64,000 bases of DNA from Blastobasis lacticolella (GCA_905147135.1 LR990051.1:1059001-1123000), one strand, 5' to 3'. Shown: positions 45,150 through 56,950, counted from the stretch's first letter. Numbers and translations: made by a program. The notes: generated by a model not told the origin, from the sequence alone.

Positions 45150-46110
45150 TCGTTTTACAATTGTAGAATATTATTTATTCATTCGTATGGCAAATATAGA
45201 TGAATAGAGACCGAATTTTATGAAAATGCATATTGAATATACAGTTGTATATTTTGCCCCCTTTCAGCGGCAGTTGCAAAATTTATCAAAAATTTTAAAA
45301 TTACGCAAATGTGTGCATAATTACGTAATGATAGTTCATCGTTTAGATGACACCAGAGACTCCACAGTCACCTCAGTTTTCACTTAAAAAATGTATTAAG
45401 TGACCTTAGTTTGTTAAAAATATTTTGAAAATAGTTTTCTTGCAAATACGATGGTTATCGTCGAGTAATCATAGCTTTTAAAAAAAACATTTGAGTATTC
45501 CACTTTTTTATTATTTCATGTTGCATATTTTAGCAATTTTTCTTGCATATTTGCATATAATCCCGTATTTACACATGAGAAACGACTTATTACTAAAAAT
45601 TTAAACCAAGCGAAGTCTTCATAGAATATTGTATATTGTATTTTTGTACGTCATTCCGGGACTGAGTTGTCAACGTGTCAAAATATCCTGTGGGACAATT
45701 CAGGGACCAATAGGTATATATGACCGTCATTGTGTGGGACGCAGTATTTACAAAAACTATGAAATAATTTATTCAAACAAAATCTTAAAAATAAATTACA
45801 AATGAGCATTTGTACTATATTACCTACTTACGATAAATGAGTACAAATAAAATCGTGGTTACTTCCGAGTATTTACAATTTCAGCGCAAATTACATTAGG
45901 TAATTATTTACTTCTAGCTATTGTTTATTTGGACACCTAACACATAAGTGGATAACAATGGCATAAACTGTAGCCTCGCTGACGTCAATAATATTAAGTC
46001 AATACCCTTCCCTGTGATGGAAATGCATGGATTTAATAATAGTTTAAACGATACTTGTCTACCACTTTCTATCTCGTGGGTTTTGATTGTTCATCACGAC
46101 TAGCCGCACG
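45150..46110. other. AT-rich non-coding stretch
   Basis: No repeat family or gene recognised between the RTE-2 fragment and the next SINE. Confidence 0.35.
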
Positions 46111-46119
46111 ATATTAAGT

Positions 46120-46292
46120 AAAGGCGTAAGAGCGCTGGTGGACTCATGGTAATGGGGTCCGACGCGAACGCGAGAGGTACGGTTCGAAGCCCATCTCCAC
46201 CGTGTACCAATAACTCTTTTCTGAGTTATGTACATTCGTTGAACACTAACCTTACGGTGCAAGAGCACAACTGGGACACTAACGCGAAGATG
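46120..46292 (+). repeat. SINE-1 with internal deletion
   Basis: The head with 'AACGCGAGAGGTACGGTTCG' runs to 'TGAACACTAACCTTACGGTG', then jumps to the 3' end 'CAAGAGCACAACTGGGACAC'. About half of the body is missing. Confidence 0.8.
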
Positions 46293-46782
46293 TTTTCCTT
46301 TTTTTGTTGAAGTAAAGGTTTGACGGTAAGTATACTCGTATAGCGAATTTGGTACTAATTTCTGCTTGCTCATTTGCCTAGCTCTATCATATAAGGCAAA
46401 ATTATTTTGTTCACGTTGTGTCACACCCCTTACATCACATTGTACATTATATACAGAAAGAAAATATGACTACATAGGTACTTATTCAACTTCACACGAA
46501 TCGATGAATTGGCATTCTATGTTGCGTAGTAGATCCGAAAAGCACCCATTTTCCACTTACCTACAGAGTAAAGACAAAACGTTCAGTATTCAAAGGTTAC
46601 GGGCTACGGCGAATCAATTCCCGTAAGCAGGTTAAACCGGATAGACAATTTTACACGGCACGAACCGGTTTGCACGTCAACACGCGCTACTAGTGACGCC
46701 CGTGTGGGTTGGGACTGGGACCGGGTATACTCTGTATACCCAGAATTCGAAGGAGGGAAATTATACCTACTATATACGAGAA

Positions 46783-49700
46783 TGTGGTGTGTGGTGCCGC
46801 CACTTAAAAGAATAGCACTACCCCATCTCTTCCCGTGGGTGTCGTAAGAGGCGACTAAGGGAATAACCCGGAAAATGGGCAGCAGCATCTTTCGGGTACA
46901 TTTACATCTACTGCACTGCGATCGCCAACCCGCCTGCCAAGCGTGGCGATTATGGCAACCCCCCCCCCCCCCCCGATGACAAGCACACACAGGCCACGGC
47001 CCCCAGTACCCTGCGGCCCCGCTATTCCGGACTATGGTAGCGGTCACGGTAACGGCGGGGCAGGGGGTGCGAAGAATCACCGGATGCGACCAGGCTACCA
47101 CAAAGCACGACCACTGGCCCTGGCAACATACAATGTCCAGACACTGCGGACCGACGAAAAGCTCGTGGAACTGGAGGAAGTGGTAAGCAGATTAAATTGG
47201 GATATTATAGGGTTATCTGAAGTCCGACGAAAGGGGGAGGACTCGATAACCCTAAAGTCCGGAAATCTGCTTTACTTCCGGGAGGGCGACCAACTGTTCC
47301 TAGGTGGTGTCGGGTTCCTCGTCCACAAATCCCTCGTGAACAACATCGTCAAAATCGAGAGTGTGTCGTCTAGGGTAGCGTACCTTATACTCAGAATTAC
47401 CAAGCGGTATTCGTTGGTCATACAGGTCTACGCACCGACTTCGACTCACTCCGACGATGAAGTGGAGGCTATGTATGAGGATATTTCTACAGCCATGCAT
47501 ACCTCCAAGATACATTATACCGTTGTCATGGGGGATTTCAACGCGAAACTGGGCAAACGAGGCGGAGACGAGTTGAGAGTGGGGCAATTTGGAATTGGAA
47601 GTCGGAACGCCCGTGGCCAGATGCTGGCCGGCTTTATGGAGAAGGAGGGACTCTTTATGATGAACTCATTTTTCAGGAAGCCGGATCATCGCAGATGGAC
47701 GTGGGTTAGTCCCGATGGTGTCACAAAAAATGAGATTGACTTCATCCTATCTACGAAACGGCATATATTCAATGATGTCTCGGTGATCAATAGCGTTAAA
47801 ATTGGCAGTGATCACCGTTTGGTAAGAGGCACATTGAATATTAATCCCCAGCTGGAAAGATCGAGATTGATGAGGTCCACGCTCCGGCCTGTACCCATCC
47901 AAATAAAAAACCCCGAGAGCTTTCAACTCGAATTACAAAATCGCTTCGAGTGCCTAGGAGAGTGCGTCGACGTGGACGACTATAAAAACAGGTTCGTGGA
48001 AACTGTCTATACGGTTGGGTCAAAGTTTTATAAGGCCTGCCGTACAAACAGAACAAACAAAATCTCTGACGATACCCTCAAACTCATCGAAGAAAGACGC
48101 GGAATGACTCTGCAATCCCCTGATGATGTCTCTCAATTTAGGCGACTTAATCGACAGATCTCCAAGTCTCTGACTCGCGACATACGCCGCTTCAATACTA
48201 CCAATATTGAGGCGGCGATTGAGCGGAACAAAGGCTCTAAAGTCTTTGCGAGAGATCTGTCGATTGGACAGAGCCAGTTGACGAGACTGAAAACGGATGA
48301 CGGCAGAGTTGTTTCGACCAAGTCCGAGGTTTTGAGGGAAGTCGAGAGGTTCTATGGACAGTTATACACGACAACACGGGCACCTGTTACCAGTATGGCA
48401 AAAGACCCCAGAGCCAAGTTGACCCGACACTACACCGAAGATATCCCGGACATCAGCCTGTACGAGATTAGTATGGCTCTCAAACAGCTTAAGAACAACA
48501 AGGCGCCGGGTGATGATGGAATTACGGCTGAGCTTCTGAAAGCTGGTGGCAAACCTGTGCTTAAGACCCTTCAGAAGCTGTTCAATTCCGTCATCCTCGA
48601 GGGCAAAACGCCGGAAGCATGGCACAGAAGCATAGTGATATTGTTCTTCAAGAAAGGTGATAAGGCTCTCTTGAAGAACTTCAGACCAATATCGCTACTG
48701 ACCCATGTCTATAAGCTGTTTTCGAGAGTCATTACGAATCGTCTCGCACGCAGGTTTGATGACTTCCAGCCTCCCGAACAAGCCGGATTCCGAAAAGGTT
48801 TTAGTACCATAGACCACATACATACGCTGCGGCAGGTTGTACAGAAGACCGAAGAGTATAACCGGCCATTATGCTTGGAATTCGATCGAAACTTGGGCGG
48901 TGCTCCAGTCTCTACAGCGGTGCCAAATTGATTATCGATATATCGAAGCATTGAAGTGTTTGTACAAAAACGCCACTATGTCAGTTCGCCTCCAGGACAA
49001 GACCACAGAACCTATTCAGCTGCAGCGAGGTGTTAGACAAGGTGATGTTATATCTCCGAAGTTGTTTACCGCTGCACTGGAGGATATCTTTAGGCTTCTG
49101 GACTGGGACGGATTTGGCATCAATATTAACGGCGAGTACCTCACGCACCTCAGATTTGCTGACGATATCGTAGTCATGGCTGAAACCCTGGAAGACTTGG
49201 GCAAAATGCTCGATGACCTCTGTAGTGCCTCTCAACAAGTAGGTCTTAAAATGAACATGGACAAGACGAAAATTATGTCGAATGTCCATGTTGTGCCTAC
49301 TCCAGTGACAGTTGGAGGCACTCCACTTGAAGTTGTTGACGACTATACATACCTAGGACAAATAGTCCGGCTAGGTAGGTCAAATTTCGAGAAAGAGGTC
49401 AATCGACGAATCCAACTCGGTTGGGCAGCGTTCGGGAAGCTACGCCACATATTTTCGTCCCAATTACCGCAGTGTCTCAAGACGAAGGTCTTTGACCAAT
49501 GTGTGTTGCCAGTGATGACTTACGGAGCTGAAACGTGGCCACTCACTATGGGCCTTATAAGAAAGCTCACTGTTACCCAAAGGGCAATGGAAAGAGCTAT
49601 GCTCGGAGTTTCTTTGCGCGATCGAGTCAGAAATGAGGAGATCCGCAAGCGAACCAAGGTCACCGACATAGCTCTAAGGATTGCCAGACTGAAGTGGCAG

Positions 49701-49927
49701 TGGGCAGGGCACATAGCTCGAAGAACAGATGGCCGATGGGGCAGTAAAGTTCTCGAGTGGCGACCACGTACCGGTAGACGCAGCGTGGGTAGGCCTCCTA
49801 CAAGGTGGACCGACGACCTGGTAAGGATCGTAGGTACCAGCTGGATGCGGAAAGCACAGGACCGGTCTTTGTGGAGATCTCTGGGGGAGGCCTATGCCCA
49901 GCAGTGGGCGTCTTCTGGCTGATGATG
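46783..49927 (+). mobile_element. Full-length RTE-clade non-LTR retrotransposon
   Basis: 3145 bp flanked by a perfect 11-bp duplication ATATACGAGAA (46772-46782, 49928-49938). A 5' UTR of about 170 bp is followed by one endonuclease-RT reading frame broken once, and a 3' end 'GGCCTATGCCCAGCAGTGGG' closing with GATGATG rather than poly(A), as RTE elements do. The intact duplication and open frames imply a recent insertion. Fragments of the same family lie at 1521, 6738 and 55157, and its two ends build the short elements at 21908, 27155, 27982, 40009 and 53589. Confidence 0.93.
46952..49922 (+). pseudogene. RTE endonuclease-reverse transcriptase, frame broken in RT motif A
   Basis: Encodes the RTE protein that nicks DNA and reverse-transcribes element RNA. 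First part to about 48880: proline-rich N-terminus over a C16 tract, then APE endonuclease motifs 'ATYNVQTLR', 'LSEVRRK' (E), GDFNAKLG (D, N), 'KNEIDFIL' and GSDHRLV, then the RT fingers with 'NFRPISLL' and 'AGFRKGFSTIDHI'. At about 48875-48890 a deletion removes the motif A block (the F-x-D-Y-x-K-A-F-D region expected in the family) and shifts frame. The second part to 49922 is otherwise open: RQGDVISP (motif B), FADD (motif C), 'MTYGAETWPL' and the C-terminal 'RPPTRWTDDLVR' and 'QDRSLWRSLGEAYAQQW'. Loss of the motif A aspartate means no RT activity even with frameshifting. 46952 is the first ATG in frame. Confidence 0.92.
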
Positions 49928-49939
49928 ATATACGAGAAA

Positions 49940-52440
49940 CCCGAATATTTATAAAGTAGGTACAGTAAAAGAGCATAAGTGTATTACCATTTAAAGAAAA
50001 TATTCCATTCATTTCCTAAATGACCTCCGTTCGCTTCAAGTTTTAATTAAACTATTAACATTTGTATTGAATACCTACGTATTTGTAATCAGTGCCTAGT
50101 TTTATTAGTATAAATAATCTGGTTGTTTCTTACTTTTCACTTTTTAGCAGTCGTGTTTTTTACCAAGTTTTTTATGTTTCGAAAATGTTTGTATGAATTG
50201 CGCATTCAATGATAATATCATACCACTTGGTACACGTATACTACATATGTAGAGGGTTGATGTTGGATATGAGGCCATCTCAAATTTAGCCTTTTACAGT
50301 AATGGCGGACATTTAAAATGGCGGCTCAGAGAGATTGATAAATGCTGCCTTTAAATGTTTTTAGATTATTTGAATATGTGCGTAATAAATCTTAGTATAA
50401 AATATATATGGACACATTTTGTTCGACTTCGTTCGCGTATAACTACTTTACCCCTACCTACCCTTTTTTTACTTACTTATAATAAACCTTCCTCATGAAT
50501 CACTCTATCTGTACTATCACTCTATCTGCCGGACTAGTTGGAACCCTGTGCGTTCGCGCACACTGTGAGACCAAACTAACATTTTTGAATACGGATGTAA
50601 GTTTTCAGGGTAGAGACTACGGCCGAGGCTTATCACCGTAAAGAGCTGCAAGGTTCGTTAGCGGTGTAACGATTGTTAAACTCACAGAAAAGTAGTGTCG
50701 ACTCACAAAATGAAATAAATGTACCATTCCGACTACTTCATACTTCTAATAAGTTCCACACTTATTTAGTAGGTAAAATACGCAATCTGCCCGGACCAGC
50801 CAAGCAGTTACAGTGAAGAGGCTGTTCCTAGACAAGCAGGCTCCACGGTTCAACTTCGGTCGCATCGTCGCTTCCCATCAGGTGAGATGGCGGTCTGCCT
50901 TGTTTGTTGTAAAAAAAATAAAAAATATCGCCATCGACATTGATACAGAGTTTAGAACCAAAATGGTCCCGCAGTCCGGTACTGTGGGGTTTTAGAGCAA
51001 CTTCCTCCGACGTACTCAAACTGAGCTACTGAGTCTTTACTGGGACTGTCACAAGTATACAATATAGAGTTCTTCAAGATGGGTGTGAAAAAGTTTTTAC
51101 GGTGTGGACAACACGCGGCGCTAACTACTTACCATCAGACGGATCATGCCCTTCTTTTCCTCCTTAGTAATAGTATAAAAAAAATTAAGTAATAGGTACC
51201 AAAATCTAGCCCCAGCTCTGCTCATCACTAGTTGTCCCTCCAAATTGTAGGCGTACAGTCAATATTTCAAAATCGCCCCCGAACGTCGCCGATTGCGAGG
51301 GGTAAATTGCCCTCGATTCAACTACCGGGACTCTTAATCCCTCACCCTCTGGAGTACTGCCTTATTTATTGAGACACGTTAAAGGTACTTAGGATTCATG
51401 GATTTGTGTTCCAGGTGACGGTTTTGGTGGAGCATTAGTTTGGATTATTTTTATATGGGTAACAATAATATTTTTGCTCTCGTTTTCTTGCAATCTGTGG
51501 GAGTGATTTCGGGAACAGGGAAGGAAGTCGTCAAAACAAGGAAACGTGTTGACTAATGAGTTCGCGCTACTTCGTAATGAAGACTGCTGCCGGGTACTTC
51601 CCTTTGATAGAATATTGATATTTCCTAGAAACGAGGTATTATAGCACAAGTAAAGAGAAAAATTCGAAAAACTATGAATAAATCAATATAAACTGCATTT
51701 TTCGTACCTAGAAAAGTAGTACTTGTTACTACATAGTTACCATTAATCTCGCTGTGCGAGCTGTGTCGCAGGCACACCTGTGTAAGCTGTGCAGTTCATT
51801 TTTAGCGTTTCGTACCCGAAGTGCGAAAGCAACCTGTATGTAACCTTTTTAATGTTAAAATTAATAATGTAAATTCTTTTTTAGCGTTCTCAACTTCTTC
51901 GTAAAAACGGAACCCTCATAAGTTCACTGTATCTGTCTGTCAAACATCTTAATCTTCGTTTGTTTACCTAAATTACTGTAATTTGTTATCCTGTTAATGT
52001 TAAGGCATCTAACTTATACCAACGTATGTAATTAAGGCTTAGAATAAAATTACTGACGGATATAATATACATTAATAAACATATATACTATCAACGCCGG
52101 TGACTCCCAAACAAATTTACTTATGAAGTTGCTCATCAAAATCCCTCTAGAGATCACGGGCACTTCACGTAGACCTACAATCGTGACATTCTAAAAAAAC
52201 TTTTATTCTCTGGGTTATATGCGAATACAAGAAAGTTATTTTATTTCGTTACTTGTATTGTGTACTACAAAAGGTCTTTGTATTCACTTACATAACAATG
52301 GAATAGAATTAATTAAGGTCTACCTAGCCAAGCGGGAATGGAATATTGTATCTAGTAAATGTATAGTTGAATTGGGTGGAATGCAAAATGGATTTTTTAT
52401 CTCTCTCCGAGTGTTCTACAAGGCAAATTTTTATGCCACA
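49940..52440. other. Non-coding stretch with repeat fragments
   Basis: Includes a Helitron-like fragment at 50406-50520 ('CGACTTCGTTCGCGTATAAC'), a family-C LINE end at 50800-50913 with A-tail, a diverged family-B end near 51113-51184, and a GC-richer unique block at 51260-51370. Short open frames at 50813, 51389 and 52219 have no domains. Confidence 0.45.
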
Positions 52441-52443
52441 CAT

Positions 52444-52600
52444 TGACAAATGAGCAGACAGCCCACCTGATAGTAAGCGGTAACTGTCGCCCATGACATC
52501 AACCATTCATGCATTTAGGTTGCAGTCAACAAATATGTGAGAAAGATGAAATGCTCCATGCCTGTTATTTCGCTGGCCACCTACAGTACAGCCGTATTCA
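52444..52600 (-). repeat. LINE family D 3' end
   Basis: 'GAGCAGACAGCCCACCTGAT', 'GGTAACTGTCGCCCATGACA', 'CATTTAGGTTGCAGTCAACA'. Continuous reference for the split copy at 39318. 52600-53150 holds nothing else recognised. Confidence 0.7.
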
Positions 52601-53315
52601 GAAACAGCCTTATAGTGCGTCTAAACTGTGGGCGCAAATGCAGTCTCCTTCATTTTCGGGCGGCAGCAAATAAAAAGCTGTAGGCTGTAGATTTTTTCTT
52701 TCGATATATTTTAATTAGCAATAATATCAAAACCGATAAAGGCCACTCTACTCAGTCGTGAAGGTAGCTAACTTTCCAATATATTGTGGTAGTGCGAGAT
52801 AGTTGAATGTTACAGATCCGAACTGCGCGCGGGTGAACACCACAACGAACGGCTAGTAATTTTTAAAATCGTGTCAAATAATCTTTTCGACACGATCACG
52901 AACGGCGCCAGAGTACAAAACTGAACTAAGTGACTCCGAAGTTTGTGCCTTACACAAAAAAAAAGTTGAGTTGGAGAGGACAGAAGTTTTAAAACAGCTT
53001 TATCTGCCCTTTGAAGCGGCCGCTCGAACAGGAAAGATTGTTTGACTTCTTTCTTTTGATAAAGTAAGCTCCATTTTATATCGGGTTCCCTTTTAAGAAA
53101 TATTAAAATTGTTACTCTAAATGGCCATGGGAGCTGAAGCTTTCATGTAGTGAACAAAATATCTTATTAATAAGGCTCGGCTCCGCACCGGTTTTTCTAT
53201 TATAATGTGCAGAGTATACATTGAACTTTCGGGAAGAAATGATCTAAATTATAGTAAAAATCGCATCAAAATCCGTTGTGTGGTTTAGGAGGAGATACCA
53301 GGTATACAGACAGAG

Positions 53316-53939
53316 CGTCGGTAGCCGGGCGGTGAGCGTCGGTAGCCGGGTGGTTGAGTATCCAACTCGTAAGCGAGAGGTACCGGGTTCGAATCCCGCT
53401 GCGGCTCTGTACCAATGATTTTTTTCTGAGTTATGTACATTAGTTACATTCTAACCGATGCTCTTACGGTGAGGGAAAATATCGTGATGAAACCTGCAAA
53501 TTCAGGCAACTGAATTTGTAACCTTGATTCAATCTGGTCAGGTTTCCCTGGTAGCGGAGATTGGATTACAGTCGCTCCACTGTAATCATCATCACAGCCC
53601 GTAACAGTCCACTGGAGGACTTAGGGCCTCTCCCTCAAAAGAGGAGGTTATTGCCATAATCTCCACGCTCGGCAGGCGGGTTGGAGATCGCAGTGTTTAA
53701 ATAAAACAATGGAAAATGCTGCTGCCCAATTTCCAGACTACGGAGACTCTTCATCTGTTGCCTCGAAAACATTAGTCGCCTTGTACGACACGCATGAGCG
53801 TAAGGGGTTGGTGCTATTCTACTCTGCCGGACACCACACGGCCACTGTAATCACCTGATCGCCAAATCCTGGATCATGGTCAAGGTGGACCCCGGGCCCT
53901 CGTTCTCGAGAGCACAACCGGGTCATGACGATAATGATG
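53316..53939 (+). repeat. SINE-1, full length, with 19-bp target duplication, split by an RTE-derived element
   Basis: Flanked by ACCAGGTATACAGACAGAG at 53297-53315 and 53940-53958. About 359 bp of SINE remain once the insert 53589-53841 and one copy of its 12-bp duplication are removed. Head: A-box-like 'TAGCCGGGTGG', anticodon-arm CTCGTAAGCGAG, B box GGTTCGAATCC. The first 21 bp of the head are duplicated (53316-53336, 53337-53358). The target was itself a repeat resembling the 35738 family. Confidence 0.95.
53589..53841 (-). mobile_element. RTE-derived short element inside SINE-1
   Basis: 253 bp on the minus strand with a perfect 12-bp duplication CCACTGTAATCA (53577-53588, 53842-53853). 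Head and tail correspond to RTE 5' (46783-46955) and 3' (49890-49927) ends. No coding capacity. Confidence 0.95.
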
Positions 53940-53995
53940 ACCAGGTATACAGACAGAGATATACAAACGTGGAAACTGACGTTATTTTATATCTA

Positions 53996-54235
53996 CTAGT
54001 GGGTCCGGCGCGACTTCGTTCGCGTGGCGTCCAATCCCTACCCTACCTTACTACTACTCCTACCCTACACCTACATTACACTTACCTACCGTTTTTTCTT
54101 GCTTGTAAACCTTCCTCCTGGATCACTCTATCTATAGCTAACCGCATCAAAATCCATTGCGTAGTTTAAAAGATCTAAGCGTACATAGATACATACGGAC
54201 AGACAGCGGGAAGCGACTTTGTATTATACATAAAG
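53996..54235 (-). repeat. Helitron-like / 'cttcgttcgcg' repeat, good copy
   Basis: CTAG at 53996 then 'CGGCGCGACTTCGTTCGCGT', 'AACCTTCCTCCTGGATCACT', 'CGCATCAAAATCCATTGCGT' and 'GACAGCGGGAAGCGACTTTG'. The CTAG-plus-GC-rich end suggests Helitron affinity; the other end lacks a clear TC. Confidence 0.65.
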
Positions 54236-54317
54236 TGAGGTAGTATGTATGGGTGTATGAATGGATGTAGGTACTGAACGGGTTTTGGTGAAAATTTACG
54301 TGAAGGCCCGTGAAGCA

Positions 54318-54405
54318 TTTAGTGGTTCACATGCTGGTCTGCCACGCGGTTCCGATCCCAGACAGGGTATAAATTGAATTTCTGCGTGTTAATATTAATA
54401 ACCGT
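54318..54405 (+). repeat. SINE-2 head fragment
   Basis: 'TAGTGGTTCACATGCTGGTC', 'TGCCACGCGGTTCCGATCCC' resemble the tRNA-Gly-like head with a small deletion. The body is lost after 54400. Confidence 0.65.
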
Positions 54406-54499
54406 GGTAACAAACCCGATAATATGTGTCGTGAAAGTGTAGTGAATAACCACGAAAGTCTTGATAGATTTTGATTAAAAAGTTGAGCGACTTGGATAA

Positions 54500-54690
54500 T
54501 TATAACATACATACATAAAGCTCACGCCTCTGTCACAGGTGGGGCAGAGAATATGGACTGCCACTTTGCTCTATCCTGACACAATTCCCCAGCTTTGCAT
54601 ATTTTCAAAATTCTTTTCATGTATCTCTTTTTATTCATGTATCTCCAGACCCCATTTTTTAAGAACATTACTGATCTAATTAATTATTTG
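54500..54690. repeat. Dispersed repeat, 'aagctcacgcctctgtcaca' type
   Basis: Starts with CATA repeats and 'AAAGCTCACGCCTCTGTCAC'. Related short blocks occur near 59755-59800 and 60005-60040. Likely a LINE 3' end; weakly supported. Confidence 0.4.
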
Positions 54691-55156
54691 ATTATCAATA
54701 TGTAATTATAAGGTTGATGGAAATATGCAACACTGACTGAATGATGGAGGCGTCTGTCTAGCAGCAACTCCGTTGTTGTTCAAAGACGGACGTCTTCATT
54801 GTTCAATGAATGTTGCTTACTTGCTGATTTTAATCTACCTTATAATTACCCAAGTCGCTTGACTTTTTAGATATAACTCTATATTGTAAGTATCTAGTAC
54901 AACAGTTATCTAGTACAGATTATAACAAGGTTTGCTTAGATTGGGGCACGTATATCCCTAGGATATACGTGTATCTGACACTGACACATGGTCCTGATGG
55001 AAAGTGGCCACCGACGTCCAGGACATTTGCAACGGGGAGCGGAAGGGGAGCGGAAGCGGTGCCGGACTTTGTCGTTGTCCCACATCCACCTGCACCAACT
55101 ACAGCAGCCGCCTTGTTCGACATCCGTAAGAAGTTGCTTAATTCAAACCTGCAGAT

Positions 55157-55340
55157 CTCATCATCATCATTATATCAGCGGGAAGTCGCCCAATGCTGGG
55201 CATAGGCCTTCCCCAGAGATCTCCATAAAGGCCGGCCTTGTGCCTTCCGCATCCAGCTGGTATCTGCGATCGTTATCAGGTCGAAGGGCCACCTTGTGGG
55301 AGGCCTACCCACACTGCGTCTTGCGGTACGTGGTCACCAC
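55157..55340 (-). repeat. RTE 3' fragment
   Basis: Reverse complement of about 49800-49927: 'GATCTCATCATCATCATTAT' tail, 'GGGCATAGGCCTTCCCCAGA', 'CTTCCGCATCCAGCTGGTA', 'GTGGGAGGCCTACCCACACT'. 5'-truncated and mutated. Confidence 0.85.
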
Positions 55341-55390
55341 ATAATAACTTTACGGCCCCAGACCCATTCGGTAGCTATTCGTAGCACGAA

Positions 55391-55720
55391 GCTACGAAGT
55401 CCTACGACCCCGTAGCATGTGAAGGTAATAGATAAAACACCGTTACATCATTTTATACAAATTCTACAGGACTGGATATCATACAGTTTAATTGTGGGAA
55501 AGTTGTAAAATATTGCATGAAAAATTATGCGTTATAATATGCTACGAAGTGCTACGACCTCGTAGCACGTGACACTAATTATCAAAACACTGTAATTTCA
55601 TCATGTCATACATATTATACAGTGCTGGATACCATACATTTATATTGTGTAAAGGTTGTAAAATATTGCATGTAAAATTATGCGTTATAATATGCTACGA
55701 AGAGCTACGACGGCGTAGCA
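55391..55720. repeat. ~150-bp tandem repeat, 2.2 units
   Basis: Units start at 55391, 55541 and 55694 with GCTACGAAG(T/A)-(C/G)CTACGAC, and each ends 'TTATGCGTTATAATAT'. Each unit start carries a GCTACG...CGTAGC dyad. The period of 150-153 bp is satellite-like. Nothing similar elsewhere in the window. Confidence 0.85.
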
Positions 55721-55924
55721 GTACGAACAGCGTTCCTATTAAAATTGCTACAGGAACAGCTAAACCCTAGAGCTACAGTGTCATGCATGTCAATAATAAA
55801 TAACAGTCCATTGCATTGAGATGCCATAAGGATGCAGTTACAGAACACGGAATAATCAAGCAGCCGAAGTCGGCCGAAGGTTTCCCGAGCGGTTCCGATT
55901 GTTTTTAAACTTGTAATTTCGCGA

Positions 55925-56079
55925 TGTGCTGCCAGTTTGGTGCCGGCCGCGGTGGCGCGCGGACGTGTTTCGGTCGGTCGGTGGTCGCTCCCTCACGATC
56001 GTATGGTGTGTGTAATGGTCAAGTGTGACTCGTATCTGTGGATATGACTGTGGCGGGAAATCACGGTGTGGAATAAAAG
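55925..56079 (+). other. Candidate non-coding first exon, CpG-rich
   Basis: CpG-dense sequence ('GCCGGCCGCGGTGGCGCGCG') rises abruptly from AT-rich surroundings and ends at AAAAG|GTTAGT (GT at 56080), a good donor followed by a T-run. No matching acceptor with a coding exon is visible before 64000, so any gene would continue beyond the window. Alternatively it is only a promoter island. Confidence 0.35.
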
Positions 56080-56814
56080 GTTAGTCAACTTTTTTTGTAT
56101 CTGTTATTTTATTTATTGTTTCTTTGGAAGTTGTGATATAATATGCTCGTAATTTTGGGATATTTGTTAAAGTAAAGTTAAGGGGAAGGAAAGTTGTTTA
56201 GTACAGTGACAAATATGTTTTGTCACTTTTGTAATGATTTAGTTATTTACTAAGTCAAATTGACAACATTTTTACATTTATATGTCAATTTAGTTTTAAA
56301 TTTGTTAAACTTACTGTAAACTGTTACTGTAAAAAGTTCAAATTAACAAAAATATATAAAATTACCGCATTTTTACTCGAAGTAAACTATTTTCATGATT
56401 AAAATTGTCTTTAAGTTTTTAAGTGCCTTAAAAATACTCCTAACATCCGCATCGTTCCGCTTTGTAAAAGATACGAGGATACCTAAAGAATATCCTCATA
56501 CAAAAATATTTTCGCCACGATCTTGGATTAGTTATAGAAGTTTTAATATACCTACAAACCATTTAAAAGTACTAAATTGTTCCAAGTTTCATCCGCCTAA
56601 AATCGGGAACCACATTTTATTTATGTTATATTCTGGAATAGAAGCTATTAAATTGCAAAACTTCAAATCTGTTCGGCAGTTTTTGCGTGAAGGATTCGTA
56701 ACACAGATTCAAACAATCATCGAAATATCAAACTGTCGCATTAGTAATAATAATTATCTAGGCGTTAACATAGAGGTTTGATTTCGTGCGCTGGACCTGG
56801 AGTCCGTCTTGACA

Positions 56815-56950
56815 GGATTTGACAGATTAGATAATTACGTCGGAGCGACTGCCATCCGACCTCCATGACCCTGCTACCAGGGGAACCTGACCAGTTTCGA
56901 TTATGGTTACACATTCAGTCGCCTGAATGTGCCAGTTTCATCACGATGTC
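56815..56950 (-). repeat. SINE-1 fragment
   Basis: Reversed body from 'TTTGACAGATTAGATAATTA' to 'CGCCTGAATGTGCCAGTTTC'. Head absent. Confidence 0.85.

Noticed and set aside
46604..47101. 165-codon minus-strand open frame at the RTE 5' end
   Set aside because: Antisense shadow of the RTE 5' UTR and proline-rich N-terminus.
55391..55720. CRISPR-like array
   Set aside because: Only 2.2 units, unit length about 150 bp, no spacer logic, and the host is an insect.
56395..56781. 128-codon open frame on the plus strand
   Set aside because: Its later part ('CCAAGTTTCATCC', 'CAGTTTTTGCGTGAAGG') resembles Helitron-like repeat sequence, and no homologue is recognised.
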